Position numbers and translations under genes: made by a program
NCBI GenBank assembly: GCA_037974665.1
Contig: CM075764.1
Span: forward strand, 115,816,325 to 115,880,324
Length of the DNA stretch: 64,000 bases
Direction: 5' to 3'
Source of the DNA: Ehretia macrophylla
Taxonomy: Eukaryota > Streptophyta > Magnoliopsida > Boraginales > Ehretiaceae
Notes under the pieces: generated by a model
What the model was told of the DNA's origin: nothing
The model's input: the letters and a program-made list of their open reading frames with translations, nothing else
Database searches by the model: none
In this document: one piece after another, positions 10,323 to 22,822 of the stretch
Position numbering within the stretch: position 1 is the stretch's first letter
Layout: each line of letters opens with the position of its first letter

Positions 10323-10952
10323 TGGCAAGCAGGACAAAATCAGGTTAAACCAGCTGGTAGAGGCAAGACTCCAGTTCTTAGAGTTCAGGCTCGAGCTTAT
10401 GCTATTGAGTGCGAGGAGCTTCCAGAGGAGACCGCTGTTGTTGAAGGTACATTATTCATACTGAATCAACCTGTTAGGGTGCTAATTGATCCGGGTGCTA
10501 CCCATTCATTTATTACCCCCTTATGTGTACAACGTGTGAAACTGAAAGTTGTATGTTTGCCTTACGAAGTAGAAGTTGGTACTCCGATGGGTTCTAAACT
10601 TGTTACTAGCTCAGCTTGTAAAGCATGTAAAATCCAAATTAAAGATAGGGAATTCTCAGCCAATCTTATTGTATTACCTTTTCGAGACTATGAAGTCATT
10701 TTAGGGATGGACTGGTTGGAAAAGCATCATGCCCAACTAGATTGCCGGACGAAGATTGTAACGTTCCAGGTACCTGGTCAACCAATACTGGAGGTAATGG
10801 GTCGAAGAGATTTCACCAGGAGTTCCATCATTTCATCTACGAAAGCAGTGAAGTCCTTGAGAAAACGATGCAGTGGATACTTAGCTTACCTCATCAACAA
10901 GCCGTCGGACAAAGCTAAGTTGGAGGAGATGCCAGTGATTAAAGATTATGCG
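10323..10952 (+). pseudogene. pol: Protease region of the element 1 polyprotein
   Basis: This stretch is open and in frame with gag. It holds the aspartic protease active site [10 protein letters not shown] (Asp codon near 10488) and the downstream ILGMDWL flap-like motif near 10698. DPG in place of DSG is common in plant Ty3/gypsy elements and is shared by element 2, so it is not a lesion. The protease would cut the gag-pol polyprotein. The uninterrupted run extends to the stop at 11559. The gene is called broken because the polyprotein as a whole is interrupted. Confidence 0.88.
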
Positions 10953-11920
10953 GATGTGTTTCCAGAAGAATTGCCTGGTTTACCCCCAAATCGGGAGATC
11001 AAGTTTATTATAAAGTTACTGCCTGGCACTCAACCGATATCTAAAGCTCCCTATCGTATGGCACCGGCCGAGCTACAAGAATTGAAGGACCAATTGCAAG
11101 GATTGTTGAAGAAGGGGTTTGTTCAACCAAGTTCTTCTCCGTGGGGTGCACCAGTCCTATTTGTAAAGAAGAAAGACGGAACGCTGAGGCTATGCATCGA
11201 TTACCGAGGATTGAACCAGGTGACTGTCAAGAATAAATCCCCCCTTCCACTGATCAACGAGTTATTTGATCAACTTCAAGGAGCCAAAGTGTATTCGAAG
11301 CTCGACTTGAGGCAAGAGTACTACCAGTTGTGGATCAAAAAGGAAGATGTGCCTAAAACGACTTTCAGGATGAGATATGGGCATTATGAATATGTGGTGA
11401 TGCCATTTGGGCTAACTAATGCCGCTGGAGCTTTGATGGACTTGATGGACAGGGTGTTTCAACCTTACTTGGACCAATTTGTAGTGATCTTCATTGATGA
11501 TATTTTGGTATACTCGAAATCCGAGGCTGAGCATGAACAACATCTACGATTGGTACTGTAGAAACTTCGAGGGCATCAATTGTATGCAAAGTTTAGCAAA
11601 TGTGAATTTTGGTTGCAATAGATTGCATTTTTGGGGCATATCATATTCCAAGAGGGAATAGCAATGGATCCAGCAAAGATAGAAACGGTTATGTCTTGGA
11701 AGAAGTCGGAAAATGTTACGGAGCTTCGGAGTTTTCTTGGTCTAGCCGGCTATTATCGGAGGTTTATGAAGGATTTCTCAAAGATCGCAGGACCGCTTAC
11801 AAAGATCACTCAAAGAAAACAAAGTTCGTGTGGGATGACAAGTGTGAGAACAGTTTCCAAGAATTGAAGAAAAGATTGACTACCGCATTTGTTCTTGTAT
11901 TACCTGAAGGGAGTCAAGGT
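10953..11920 (+). pseudogene. pol: Reverse transcriptase of element 1, two stops and a frameshift
   Basis: Begins at the [12 protein letters not shown] linker. RT motifs appear in order: [35 protein letters not shown], the first catalytic Asp in [14 protein letters not shown] and the FIDD catalytic box near 11490-11501. Thumb and connection follow ([11 protein letters not shown], then KIAGPLTK). Stops lie at 11559 (TAG) and 11619 (TAG); element 2 has CAG at both. A 1-base deletion in an A-rich run near 11812 shifts the frame; element 2 still has the longer run. The enzyme would copy the RNA into DNA inside the virus-like particle. Confidence 0.9.
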
Positions 11921-12268
11921 TTTGTAATCTATAGCGATGCTTCGAAGGAAGGGCTAGGTTGTGTGTTGATGCAAAATGGTAGAGTGATTGCGTATGCTTC
12001 TAGGAAACCGAAGTCGTATGAATTGAACTACCCGACGCATGATTTGGAGTTAGTGGCTATTGTGTTTGCACTCAAGAAATAGAGGCACTATCTGTGGGGT
12101 AACAAGTTCGAGGTATTTACTGATCACAAGAGCTTGAAATACTTGTTCTCACAAAAGGAGCTGAACATGCAGCAAAGGCGGTGGATGGAGCTTTTGGATG
12201 ATTATAACTGCACAATCAATTATGTGCCTAGTAAAGCAAATATAGTTGCAGATGCCTTAAGTAGGAAA
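11921..12268 (+). pseudogene. pol: RNase H domain of element 1, one stop
   Basis: Read in the shifted frame. It starts at FVIYSDASKEGLG (first catalytic Asp), continues through HDLELVAIVFAL (catalytic Glu) and [10 protein letters not shown] (catalytic Asp), and ends at VADALSRK, the normal C-terminus of Ty3/gypsy RNase H. A TAG at 12080 falls where family members usually carry Trp. The domain would remove RNA from the RNA-DNA hybrid and shape the polypurine primer. Confidence 0.9.
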
Positions 12269-13808
12269 GCGAGCATGGCAAAACTGGAAGTTAAGGTGCA
12301 GGAGTTGTTAGAGGAAGCATTTTTGTGGAAACCACAATTGACTCGAAAAGGGTTACTATTTGCCACTACACAAGTTCAATCGACCTTGTTGTCTGAATTA
12401 CGAGAGGCTCAACAGAAGGACCAACAATTTCAGAAGATTAAAGAAAGCAACGCATATTTCAAGTTTCATGATGATGGTATTTGGAGGTTCAGGAATCGGA
12501 TTTGTGTTTCTAATGAGCCAGAGCTGAAAAAGAAGATTCTTGGAAGCCCATAATTCAAGATACACTATTCACCCTAGTGTAACAAAGATGTACCGGGATT
12601 TGAAGGAACACTATTGGTGGAATAACATGAAGAGAGAGATTGCGGAGTTTGTGGCACGTTGTTTGACTTGCCAGAGAGTCAAAGCGGAACATCAACGACC
12701 AGCAGGTTTACTACAGCCGTTGGAGGTTCCTCAATAGAAATGGGAACATATAACTATGGACTTTGTTATGGACCTGCCTAGGTCACAAAAGGGTCATGAC
12801 GCCGTTTGGGTCATAGTAGATAGATTGACTAAGTCAGCGCACTTCTTACCGATGAACAAGGAGGATAGTCCTGAGAAATTGGGAGATATGTATGTGGCGG
12901 AGATTGTAAGATTACACGGGATGCCTGTGAGTATTGTATCGGATAGGGATCCTCGTTTTACTTCCCGATTTTGGAAGAGATTGCAAGAAGCTTTGGGAAC
13001 GAAGTTGAGTTTCAACACGGCTTATCACCCTCAGACTGATGGACAATCTGAGAGAACTATTCAGATTCTGGAGGATATGCTGAGGGCGTGTGTTTTAGAC
13101 TTCGGGAAAGGTTGGGAGAAATACCTGTCTCTAGCGGAGTTCGCTTATAATAACAGTTATCAGGCCACTATCGGGATGGCCCCATTTGAGGCATTGTATG
13201 GACGTAAGTGTCGATCCCCAATTTATTGGGATGAAGTAGGTGAGACAAAGACTTTTGACCCGACCCTTCTACCTGAACTTATGAAGACTGTTGATAATAT
13301 CCACCTCATCCGGAAACGGATGCTTACCGCCCAGAGCAGGCAGAAAAGTTATGCAGACCGACGGAGACGGAGCCTAGAGTTTGAGGTCGGCGACAAGGTA
13401 TTCTTGAAGATATCACCTCGGAGGGGACTGATTAGACACGGCAAGGGTGAAAAGTTGAGCCCGAGGTTTGTAGGACCATTTGAGATAATTGAGAAGGTTG
13501 GTAAGTTGGCGTATAGCCTGGAGCTACCCCAAAACCTCTCCAATATTCACGACGTCTTCCATGTTTCGATGCTGCGGAAGTATCACCCTGATCCATCGCA
13601 TATCTTGGAGCCAGAGCTGTTGCAACTTCGGGAGAACTTGTCTTATAAAGAGAAGCCCATTCGGATCCTAGACCAGCAAGATTGGGAGCTGTGCAACAAA
13701 TCTATACCGATGGTGAAAGTATTATGGGATCACCATGGAGTTGAAGAAGCAACGTGGGAAAGGCGAGACCAGATGGAGCAACAGTATCCAGCTTTATTTC
13801 AAAGGTAA
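12269..13808 (+). pseudogene. pol: Integrase with C-terminal chromodomain of element 1, one stop and a frameshift
   Basis: After a linker, a loss of about two bases near 12540 shifts the frame back to that of gag. The HHCC zinc domain follows (12540-12700, ending CLTCQ), then a TAG at 12735. The catalytic core is intact from 12756: Asp in MDFVMDLP, Asp in SDRDPRF and Glu in GQSER, with 35 residues between the last two (DD35E). A GPF segment (GPY/F module) lies near 13470. The final part, about 13638-13800, contains [16 protein letters not shown], a chromodomain of the divergent type found in Del/Tekay elements, thought to steer insertion to heterochromatin. The natural stop is TAA at 13806. 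Confidence 0.92.
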
Positions 13809-13835
13809 TATTGAATTTCGGGACGAAATTCTTTT

Positions 13836-13848
13836 AAGGAGGGGAGGA
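13836..13848 (+). other. Polypurine tract of element 1
   Basis: AAGGAGGGGAGGA ends exactly at the first base of the 3' LTR. It is the expected plus-strand primer site and fixes the LTR start at 13849. Confidence 0.92.
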
Positions 13849-16800
13849 TGTGAGGCCCGACCTTGATTTGCGTGCGATACCTCATTTCGTGTGCCCTAAC
13901 CTAGATTTGCGTGCCTTGACCTAGGTTTAAGAGTCGTGTTTTGTTTTGTGTACCTTGCATTGAATTACGTGCATACATTTAGGGTTGCGTGCATTTACTT
14001 GGGAAACGTACATTCATTTTGTAATTCGTGCCTTACCTCGTAGTGCGTGTCCTAAACCTAGGTAAGCGTGCCCTCACGCTAATCAAGATTGCATCTTACA
14101 CGAATCACTAGATCATTAATTAATCCTACAAACACCACTAACTAATATTAAATTGCTAATTCAACCCACTAAAAGACAAAATCTCACAAAAAGCTAGACA
14201 TTCTTTATTTTTTATTCCTTATTTATTGCATATCCCAAACACAATTAAATATTGCTTAACCAAGACAAAAATTCAGATTTTGCACAAGCCTTGGCCGACC
14301 ACTAGGAGCTTTGTGCATGCAATCCAATTTCAAAATTTATTCCCCAAACATTCTATGACAATTTAATGACACAATGCATAAAAAATTTAACCCAAAACCC
14401 TACCCAATGCACCCATATTCTCGACCCATCTTCTTGCCATACTAGACAATTCAAAAATGTTCCTTGAAGACACAAAAATCTGAATTTGCAAGGCCTTAGG
14501 CCGACAAGCATCTTTGCCCAACAAAGCTTTTCATTTTCTTTCATTTTCTCTCATTTCCTCTCATTCCTCTCTCAGTTCTTCTCTCTCTCTCGGCCTTGGC
14601 TGAGTTTCTACACTCCATAGCTTAACTTCATCACTCAATGGTTCATCAAGACATGCAAGAAGCTTAGGATCTCGACCAAGCAAAACTAGGAGCAAAGAAG
14701 CACACATGCAAGCCTTTAGCACATCCATTTCGGCTTAGGTGAGTTTGTTAGCTCCCATTTCGTTTTCTTCTTGCTCTAACCATATGCACCTACTAAGAAC
14801 TTGGTTACTAAGCTAGGAAATTAGAGAAATCCCAAGTTGTCTCTCGGCTAAGCAAGGAAAAAGGTCAACTTTGTGCTTCACCAATAGTCTTGTGCATCTT
14901 CTTGTTGTTTTGCTAAGGTGAGGGCTAAAACTTCTTGAAAAGCTTTCAAAATCTACATGCATGACCTTAAATGTCTATCTTTACTTCTGTACTTGTGATA
15001 TATGTGTGTTCATGAGCTTTTGTAAACATGCATGGCAAGATATTTGGCTAGAATGTGATGATAGATGAAATCGGGTATGTGACAGCCTTCTGCCTTGTTG
15101 GTACGAGGTGATTTTGACCAGGTAAAAGATGTTGAAAATGCATGAAAATTGGTAGGTAACTAGTTTTGCCAGTTATGAACAATTTTCTCAGATATAGGCC
15201 AAAGCTAATTTTGACTCTAAGGTTCTCAAAAGGGTTAATTATCAAAATGTGTCTAAATCTGAAAAGTCTGGAAAAAAAATGAAGCAGGTTTTGGCAGATT
15301 CACTGACCTTATAGAACGAACCCATTTTGAGTCAGTAAATGATATCCAAAATTCATCAAATTTGGTGGGAAGCTATATTTTTCAGTTCTGGACATTTTTG
15401 TCAGAAATGGACTAAGGATAAATCTGAACCTAAGGCCCTCAAAAACGACAAGTATTGAAATGTGTACAAATCTGGACAGTTTTGTGTAGTCTCACTGTAT
15501 TGGCTATAACTCTTGAACCCGAACTCAAAATGATGCGAGGTTTGTTTCTGAATTTAGTACACTCCTTAAGCTTTAATTTGAAATCTTGTTCACTGAAATT
15601 GAAGATTGTTTGCTTGTCTTAATGATCGTGAGAAAACAGTCCATTGCAGTAAGGGTTTCACCTATTGATATGCTTAGAAAATTAATGAAGCTTCCCTTGT
15701 TGTATTAAATGCTTGGCATTGTGGCATTTGGATGTTGTGTGGACTGTTTTGAATGCTTGAGGGTGTTTGAATTGATCAATGCATGGCTTGAGCTTAATTA
15801 CGAGATGACTTGGGGTTTAATCGCACGGGTGAGCATGAAATGAAACCCTAATGGCTAGGAAAAAACTCGCTAAGCGTTGATCCTATGAACATCGTGTTTG
15901 ATTATGAAATTAGCAGGCTGTCCGTAGTTGTCCTTGTAGCCCTAAACATGATTTCGATGATTACATGTTGACAAGTAGGCCTTTCTTGCACCCGGTCCCA
16001 TGTAGATGTCGTTGCATGATGAATAATCTTATTATTTGATTACGTGAACTTTGAAATGAGTTATATGACTTGATTTACATGTGTTACATGGCTTCCCGTT
16101 TAATATTCATATAACTTCATGTGCTTTATAAGTGAAATTGCCTGTCATGTCGTGCCTCGCTTGTTTACTTGTCAATGTGCAATCTTATGACTGTTCGGAG
16201 GCAACCTACTTTGTTGTCCTCCTAATGTGATATATTACATGTCATAAATGTGCATTGCATACAAGGTTGCAACCTTTTATTCTGGCGTGGTAGCGTTCAC
16301 GCACATCGGGCAGCATCGGGCTTGCCGGTGCAACCGTGACTACCATTGTCCAATTCTCTCTCTCGCTTGGGGGCTAGACTTCCTCGGAGAGTTGGGTCGT
16401 AGGATTTCGGGTTACATCCGGAGTGCACCCATTTGGCGTGATAAGGGGATGATTTGAAGTCGGCCGCAACAATTGATACTGACATGATCTGAGAGCAAAA
16501 GCTCACCGTATCCTTTTCACTATGTGTATAAGTACTCTCGCTTGGTTCCTAGAGGACCTCGGGGAGGAAAGACGGGTAATTGTGTTCCTTTACTTTTACA
16601 TTATGTTATTTACTTACTTGTGATATATTCATGCTTGCAAAAAATGATTTTTCATAGGTTGAACCGGAAAATGAGTTTCAAAACTTATTTCTCGTTCACC
16701 CCTCTCTGAGTTCATAAGGACTCACCGTATTTTATCATCTCAGGTGAAGAAGACCAGGAATAGGTACCCGAGGACAACGTGCCTAATGATGATTCCTTGG

Positions 16801-17432
16801 AATGATTGCTTGCCCTACGTGCCTTGCTTGACTATGGCCATTTTGTGAACAATATGTTGCTTGAAGACTATTTCTTATTTTGCTTGTTATTGTAATGTAA
16901 AAGGACCCCCATTGTAATTTGGGGTCTAATTGAGGCTTGTACTGATAATAACTAGATAGACACTACTATGGTCATTTTGCTATCGTTATTGGATAGTATC
17001 TATCATAGGATTATGAAGTATCAGGTAAGGATTAAGTAAAATGAACCTATCCAATCTTAAGCAGGTACTCATTGATAAACTAAGATCAACAGGTACGTTT
17101 GTAACGAGGATTAACAAACAAACGAGACATAGTATCATTCTAGGTTATTAATCAAACGAGACTTCGAGATAACTAGTAGGCATTTCAATTAATGGTAAAT
17201 AATAATCTTAGTTGGAAATGAAATTGAGATTGGAAATTTTGAGGCGTTTAGAGAATTAGGTCAAACCAAAGAGCCCAATTACAACCGTTATGCTGCCGGT
17301 TTTTCAGAAAATTGTGGAGTTTAGGCAAAACGTTAAGTATTAAACTTTTATGAACGATTAAGTACGAGATATGACTTGAATGTTTAGTTCACACCCTAGT
17401 CTAACCTTTATAGTCCAGGTTAGGGCATGACA
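13849..17432 (+). repeat. 3' LTR of element 1 (family A)
   Basis: TGTGAGGCCC to GGGCATGACA, 3,584 bp, collinear with the 5' LTR. Differences are uneven: I count about 20 in the first 230 bases (the GTGC array) but only about a dozen in the following 600. It carries the same stem-loops, including GACCCC / GGGGTC at 16904-16926, and a premature TAG in the acidic short frame (16761-16763). Confidence 0.95.
16904..16926 (+). promoter_or_regulatory. Stem-loop 3 (GACCCC / GGGGTC) in LTR
   Basis: GACCCC, an 11-base AT-rich loop and GGGGTC, directly after AATGTAAAAG. Also present at 28700-28722, near 54237-54258 and, as complement, near 19300-19322, 57318-57340 and 61795-61818. In the 5' LTR of element 1 one arm is mutated (GTGGTC). 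It could mark an RNA 3'-end region, but that is a guess. Confidence 0.5.
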
Positions 17433-18789
17433 CGCAGCCGAGCATGTTAGGTGCCCCCGTTGTAGAACTCTCAGAGAGCTTTCCAACAGCATGCTGTGAG
17501 CCGTGTAACGCCTTACGGATCAAAAGTTATGGGCACCGGAGCGACGGAGAGCTGGTCCCAAGCCCCACGCCTTCGATTTTCTGGCCCAGCCTCTACGTGA
17601 AGCGAAGTTGTCTTGCCGAAGGTTCCGTGGGATTCGGTAATAGAAATGTGATGGATTTGGTTGTCGTCGTTTTTGCAGCTCACGACGTACGATCCGAGAC
17701 GAAAAAACAGCGAAAAGGAGGAAAAGTGTCCCGAAACTGATGAAAACGTTCGATTTTGGGCTCTAAAAATAGGCGCAACCGAGCAGGCTTGTTGTCCCCA
17801 TCGTAGAGCGCTCGGAGAACTTTCCAACGGTATGCTGTGCGCCGCGTAATTCCTTACGGATCAAAAGTTATGGGCACCGGAGCTATGGATACCTGGTCAC
17901 AAGCCCCACACCCTCAATTCGCGGGCCCAGCCGCTATGTGAAGTGAATTTGTCATTCCCAAGGTGCTGTGGGATTCGGTAATAGAAATGTGATAGATTAG
18001 GTTGTCGTCCATTTTGCGGCTCACGACGTACGATCCGGGACGGAAAAACAGCGAAAAAGAAGAAAAATATCCCAAAACTGTTGAAAACGTTCAATTTTAG
18101 GCTCTGAAAGTACACGCAACTAAGCAGGCTTGCTGCCCCCGTCGTAGAGCTCTTGAAGTGCTTTCCAACGGTATGCTGTGCGCCGCGTAACTCCTTACGG
18201 ATCAAAAGTTATGGGCACCGAAGCGACGGATACCTGGTCACAAGCCCCATGCCCTCGATTTGCAAGCCCAGCCTCTATGTCAAGTGAAGTTGTCTTACCA
18301 AAGGTGCTGTGGGGTTCGGTAATAGAAATGTGATGGATTAGGTTGTCGTCCTTTTCGCGGCTCACGACGTACGATCCGGGATAAAAAACAGCGAAAAAGA
18401 AGAAAAATATCCCGAAACTGATGAAAACGTTCGATTTTGGGCTCCGAAAATAGGCGTAATCGACCAGGCTTGTTGCCTCCGTCGTAGATCTCTCATAGAG
18501 CTTTCCAACAGTATGCTGTGCGCCGCGTAACTCCTTACGGATCAAAAGTTATGGGCACTGGAGCGACGGATACTTGGTCATAAGCCCCACGCCCTTGATT
18601 TGCGGGCACAGACTCTATGTGAAGTGAAGTTGTCTTGCCCAAGGTGCCATGGGATTCGGTAATAGAAATGTGATGGATTAGGTTGTTGTCCTTTTCGCGG
18701 CTTAAGACGTACGATTCATGACGGAAAAACTGCGAAAAAGAAGAAAAGTATCCCGAAACTTATAAAAACGTTCGATTTTGGGCTCTGAA
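17433..18789 (+). repeat. 341-bp satellite, block 2 (about 4 monomers)
   Basis: Starts CGCAGCCGAGCATG, exactly where block 1 stopped at 5443, and ends at GGGCTCTGAA. Same orientation and landmarks as block 1. The two sides were adjacent before element 1 inserted. Confidence 0.95.
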
Positions 18790-19400
18790 TGTCACGCCCC
18801 AACCCGACCTATAAGGTTAGACTAGGGTGTGAACTAAATATTTAGGTAATATCATATACATAACTGTTTATGAAGATTTAACACCTAATGATTTAGTCTA
18901 AACTCCAAAGTTTTTCAAAAAACCGGCAGCATAATGGCTATAATTGGACTCTTTGGTTTGACCTAATTCTCTAAACGCCTCAAAATTTTCAATTCAAGTT
19001 CATTTCTAACTAAGATTACTATTTTACCATCAATTGAATTGCCTATTGGTTATCTCGACGTCCCGTTTGATTTATAACCTAACATGATACTATGTCTCGT
19101 TTGTTATTTATCCTCGTTACGAAAGTACCTGTTGATCTTAGCTCAAAAGCGTGTACCTGTTTAAGATTTAATAGGTTCATTTACTTAGTCCTTACCTAAT
19201 ACGTCATAACCTATGATAGATACTAGCAGTAATAATAGCAAAACGTTCATAATAGTGTCTAGTATCTATCTAGCAATATCAGTACAAACCAAAATTAGAC
19301 CCCAAATTACAACGGGGGTCTTTTACATAAATAAAATGAACATTTTGCAATCAAACACAGTATCCATATAGCAGCCCCTTTCAGGCACAAAAGCACGTAG

Positions 19401-19463
19401 TCACTCCCAGGAATCATCAACAAGCACATTTACTTCGGGTACTTGTTCCAAATCTGCTACACC
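19401..19463 (-). CDS. Diverged copy of the acidic 20-codon LTR frame
   Basis: Complement strand. The frame runs from GGT after CAG to TGA at the same length as at 8334-8396, still open although several residues differ. See that entry for what can and cannot be said. Confidence 0.2.
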   Translation of the reverse strand, partial: GVADLEQVPEVNVLVDDSWE

Positions 19464-22136
19464 TGTGATAAAAAGAGGGTGAGTCCTTATGAACTCAGCG
19501 AGGGGGAACGAGAAATAGGTTTTAAAACTCATTTTCCGGTTCAACTTATGAAAATCCTTTTACAAGCATGAATATAACAATAATATAAATTAAGGGAACA
19601 GAAATACCAATCTTTCATCCCCGAGGTTCTCTAGGAACCAAGCGAGAGTACTTATACACATAGTAAAAAGGATACAGTGAGCTTTTGCTCTCAGATCAGT
19701 TTCAGAATCAGAAGTTGCGGCCGACTTCAAATCATTTCCCCAAACATGCCAGGTGGGTGTACTCCGGATGTACCCCAAAATCCTACGACCCAACTCTCCA
19801 AGGGTGGAATGCCAAGCGAGAGAGGGAATTGGACCATGGTAGTCACGGGAGCACCGGCAAGCCCTATGCCGCCCGGCATTCGTGAAACGCTACCATGCCT
19901 CAATGAAAGGTTGCAACCTCGTATGCAATGCACATTTATAACATTTAACATATCACATTAGGAGGACAACAAAGTAGGTTGCTTCCGAGCAGTTATAAGA
20001 TCGCACGTTGTCAAGTAATCAAACGAGGCACGATAAAACAAGTAATTTCACTTGAAAGGCATATAGAGGCATATGAACATTAAACGGGCAGCCATGTAAC
20101 ACATGCAAGTCAAGCCATATAACTCATTTCGATGTCCACGTAATCAAGTGATAAGATTATTCAACATGCAATGACATCAACATGGGTTCGGGTGCAAGAA
20201 AAGCTTATTTGTCAACATGCAATGGACAAAATCACATTTGAAGTTATAAAACATTTACGGGCAGCCCACTAAGCATATAATTTCCACACAATATCCAAAT
20301 GATTAACTCTTAGCAAGACTACCTAGTCATTAAGGCTTCCGTTTCATGCTTAACCGTGTGATTAAACCCTATGTCAACTCAAGATCGTTCTCATGTCATG
20401 CATCATTCAATTCAAACATCCTCAAGTACTCAACACACTCCACACAACATCCCAACACCACAATTCCAAGCAATTAGCACCACAAGAGAAGTTACAACAA
20501 TTTTCCAAGCATATAACTAAATGAAACCCTTACTGCAATAAGCAGTTTTCTCACAATCAAGAGGATAATCAAACAATCTCCAAATGCAGTGAATAAGATT
20601 TCAAATTAAATTTTAATAAGTTAACTAAAATCAGAAACAAACCTTGCATCAATTGGAGTTCGGGATCATTAGATATAGCAGAAACAGTGGAATAGCACAA
20701 AAGTGTCCAGATTTGCATACTTTTCAGTAATTGACATTTTTGAGGGCCTTAGGGTCAGATTTAGCCTTGGTCCATTTCTAACAAAATTGTCCAGAACCGA
20801 AAAATCTAGCAGCACACCAATTTTCATGCATTTTGGACATAATTTACTAAGTCAAATATGGTTAGTTCTACAAGGTTAGTGCATCTGCCAAAACCTGCTT
20901 CATATTTCCAGATTTCCAGATTTGGACACATTTTAAAGATTTGCCATTTTGAGAACTTTAGAGTCAAAATTAGCTTTGTCCTATTTCTGCAAAACATGTT
21001 CAAAATTGTACAAACTAGTCACCTACCAATTTTCATGCATTTTAAACATCATTTGCCTAGCTAAACTTACCTCGAAACAAGCTGGTCAGAGAGCTGTCAA
21101 CAATCCGACTTCACCTATCATCACTTTCAAGCCAAGATCTTGCCATGCATGGTTGTTTAAGCTTATGAACGACCATATAACTCAATTACAGAAGCAAATA
21201 CACACATTTATGAGCATGCATATGGATTTTTGAAGAGTTTTCAAAAGCTTTTAGCCCTCACCTTAGCAAACAACCAAGAAGATGCACAAAAACTTGTTGA
21301 AGCTCAAATCTCTTCTTCTTCTTGCTTAGCCGAGATTCCAACTTGGTTTTCTCTATTTTTCCTAGCCTAGTGATCAATATCTTAGTACATTCATGAGGTT
21401 AGAACAAGAAGAAAAGAAATGGAAGCTTAAAACTCACCTAGGGCCGAAATGAAGGCTTCAAAGGACATGCAAGTGTAGTTTTCGCATCTTAGCTTGTTTG
21501 CTTGAGTTTCTTTGATGGTTGCTTGTCTTGTTGAGCCAGGAGGTGTAGAGAAGTCAGCCAAAACTGAAATGGAGAGAGAAAATGAGAGGGAAGTGAGAGA
21601 AAAGAAGAAGAAATGAAAGAGAAATGAAAGAATATGACAAAAAAATGAAAGCCTTTGCATCCTTCAAGCATGTGGTCGGCCTTGGGCCATTAAATTCTGA
21701 TTTTTGTGTCTTCAATGTGTGATTTTAAAATGTTTAGCATGGGCAAAGGTGGTTTGGTTGAGCAAGGTAGAGGATTTAGGTGGTTTTGAGCATTTTTTTA
21801 TGCATTGTGCTATGTGTTTGTAAAACCTAGCATGAGGCTCATGTGCATTTTATAACATTTCATGTATTTTTGCATCATTTAAATTGCATTTATATTAATT
21901 AATATGCAATTTATATCATTTACGTGTTCATGTTCAACGTGCCAAAATGTTCAATTACGTGCATTATGGAGTTTTACGTGTCATAGGCATTAATAGTACT
22001 CAAATAAGTCATGAGTAGTAACTAATTAGTTACAATTCAACCAAAATGGCAAACTAGCAATACATAACTTAGTTGGAGGGCAAGGTGGTCATTTGGCCAT
22101 TTGATATTTTGATCACCTAATTTAAACTATTCTTTC

Positions 22137-22305
22137 CCACTCAAAACACACACAACCCACTCAACACACACTAAAATCCTGCACACACACAAACACACAA
22201 AACACACACACACCCATTAGACAACACACACTACACCACTCGACCAAAGAAAGAAAGGAGAAAAGAAGAGAAGAGAGAAAAGAAAGAGAGGAAGAGGAAG
22301 GAAGA
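22137..22305 (+). repeat. CA-rich tract followed by a 60-base all-purine run
   Basis: An ACACAC-rich, G-poor stretch (about 22137-22245) passes directly into 22246-22305, which contains only A and G. Such purine runs can form triplex DNA or bind GAGA-type factors. It lies upstream of the splice-donor-like GGTGAGGG at 22392. Confidence 0.8.
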
Positions 22306-22701
22306 CGAGTGGAGATTGAGCTAGCATCTTGCATCTCTTAGCCCTTGTTTGCATCTTCAACCCCAACCTTGGCATTTCATCACTCGAGCTAGGTGAGGGT
22401 TGTTTTCTTAAAAGTTTTCTAAAGCTATATTGAGCATGATTGTGATTATATATGTGTATTAGTCTTGCTATAGCTTGTATACAATAGCTTTGTTGATGAG
22501 AAAGTTGTGTATTTTGTGTTGTAGATTTAGGATTTTGAATTTGGTTTTGGGTGTTTGTTGATTGTGGATGTGGGGTGGTTTTGGTTGAGTTAGAACCCTT
22601 GTGTGATGTCTAATAGCTTCATTGAACTTGTTTGTATGTTGGTAGAAGGATTGGTTGTTGTTTGGATGGTTTGGGTAGAATTTGGGTGTTTCCCGTCAGC
22701 T

Positions 22702-22822
22702 ATCCGGGTGTTACAGCCCCTATCCGGTCGCCCAGATAGAGGCCTCAACGCCCGGCAGAAAACTCCGATCCGGGCGTTACTGGCTTCTTCCGGGCGCCCG
22801 GATTAAGGCCTCAGCGCCCGGA
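22702..22822 (+). repeat. GC-rich 66-bp near-tandem duplication with a 12-bp palindrome
   Basis: ATCCGGG at 22702 recurs at 22768, and AGGCCTCAACGCCCGG recurs as AGGCCTCAGCGCCCGG about 66 bp later. The perfect palindrome CCGGGCGCCCGG is at 22790-22801. It is a GC-rich, CpG-dense island within an AT-rich LTR and could be a promoter-proximal element. Confidence 0.75.

Larger units (their letters stand above)
5444..17432 (+). mobile_element. Element 1: full-length Del/Tekay-type chromovirus (Ty3/gypsy)
   Basis: An 11,989-bp LTR retrotransposon with both LTRs (5444-9024 and 13849-17432), primer binding site, one gag-pol frame and a polypurine tract. It sits inside the satellite. The flanking 5-mers are CGTAG (5439-5443) and CGCAG (17433-17437), a target-site duplication with one later substitution, and satellite phase continues across it. 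The very long LTRs, a single gag-pol frame and a C-terminal chromodomain after the integrase point to the Del/Tekay clade. The coding part has seven in-frame stops and two frameshifts, so this copy is dead by itself. The LTRs differ visibly, so it is not a very recent insertion. Confidence 0.95.
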
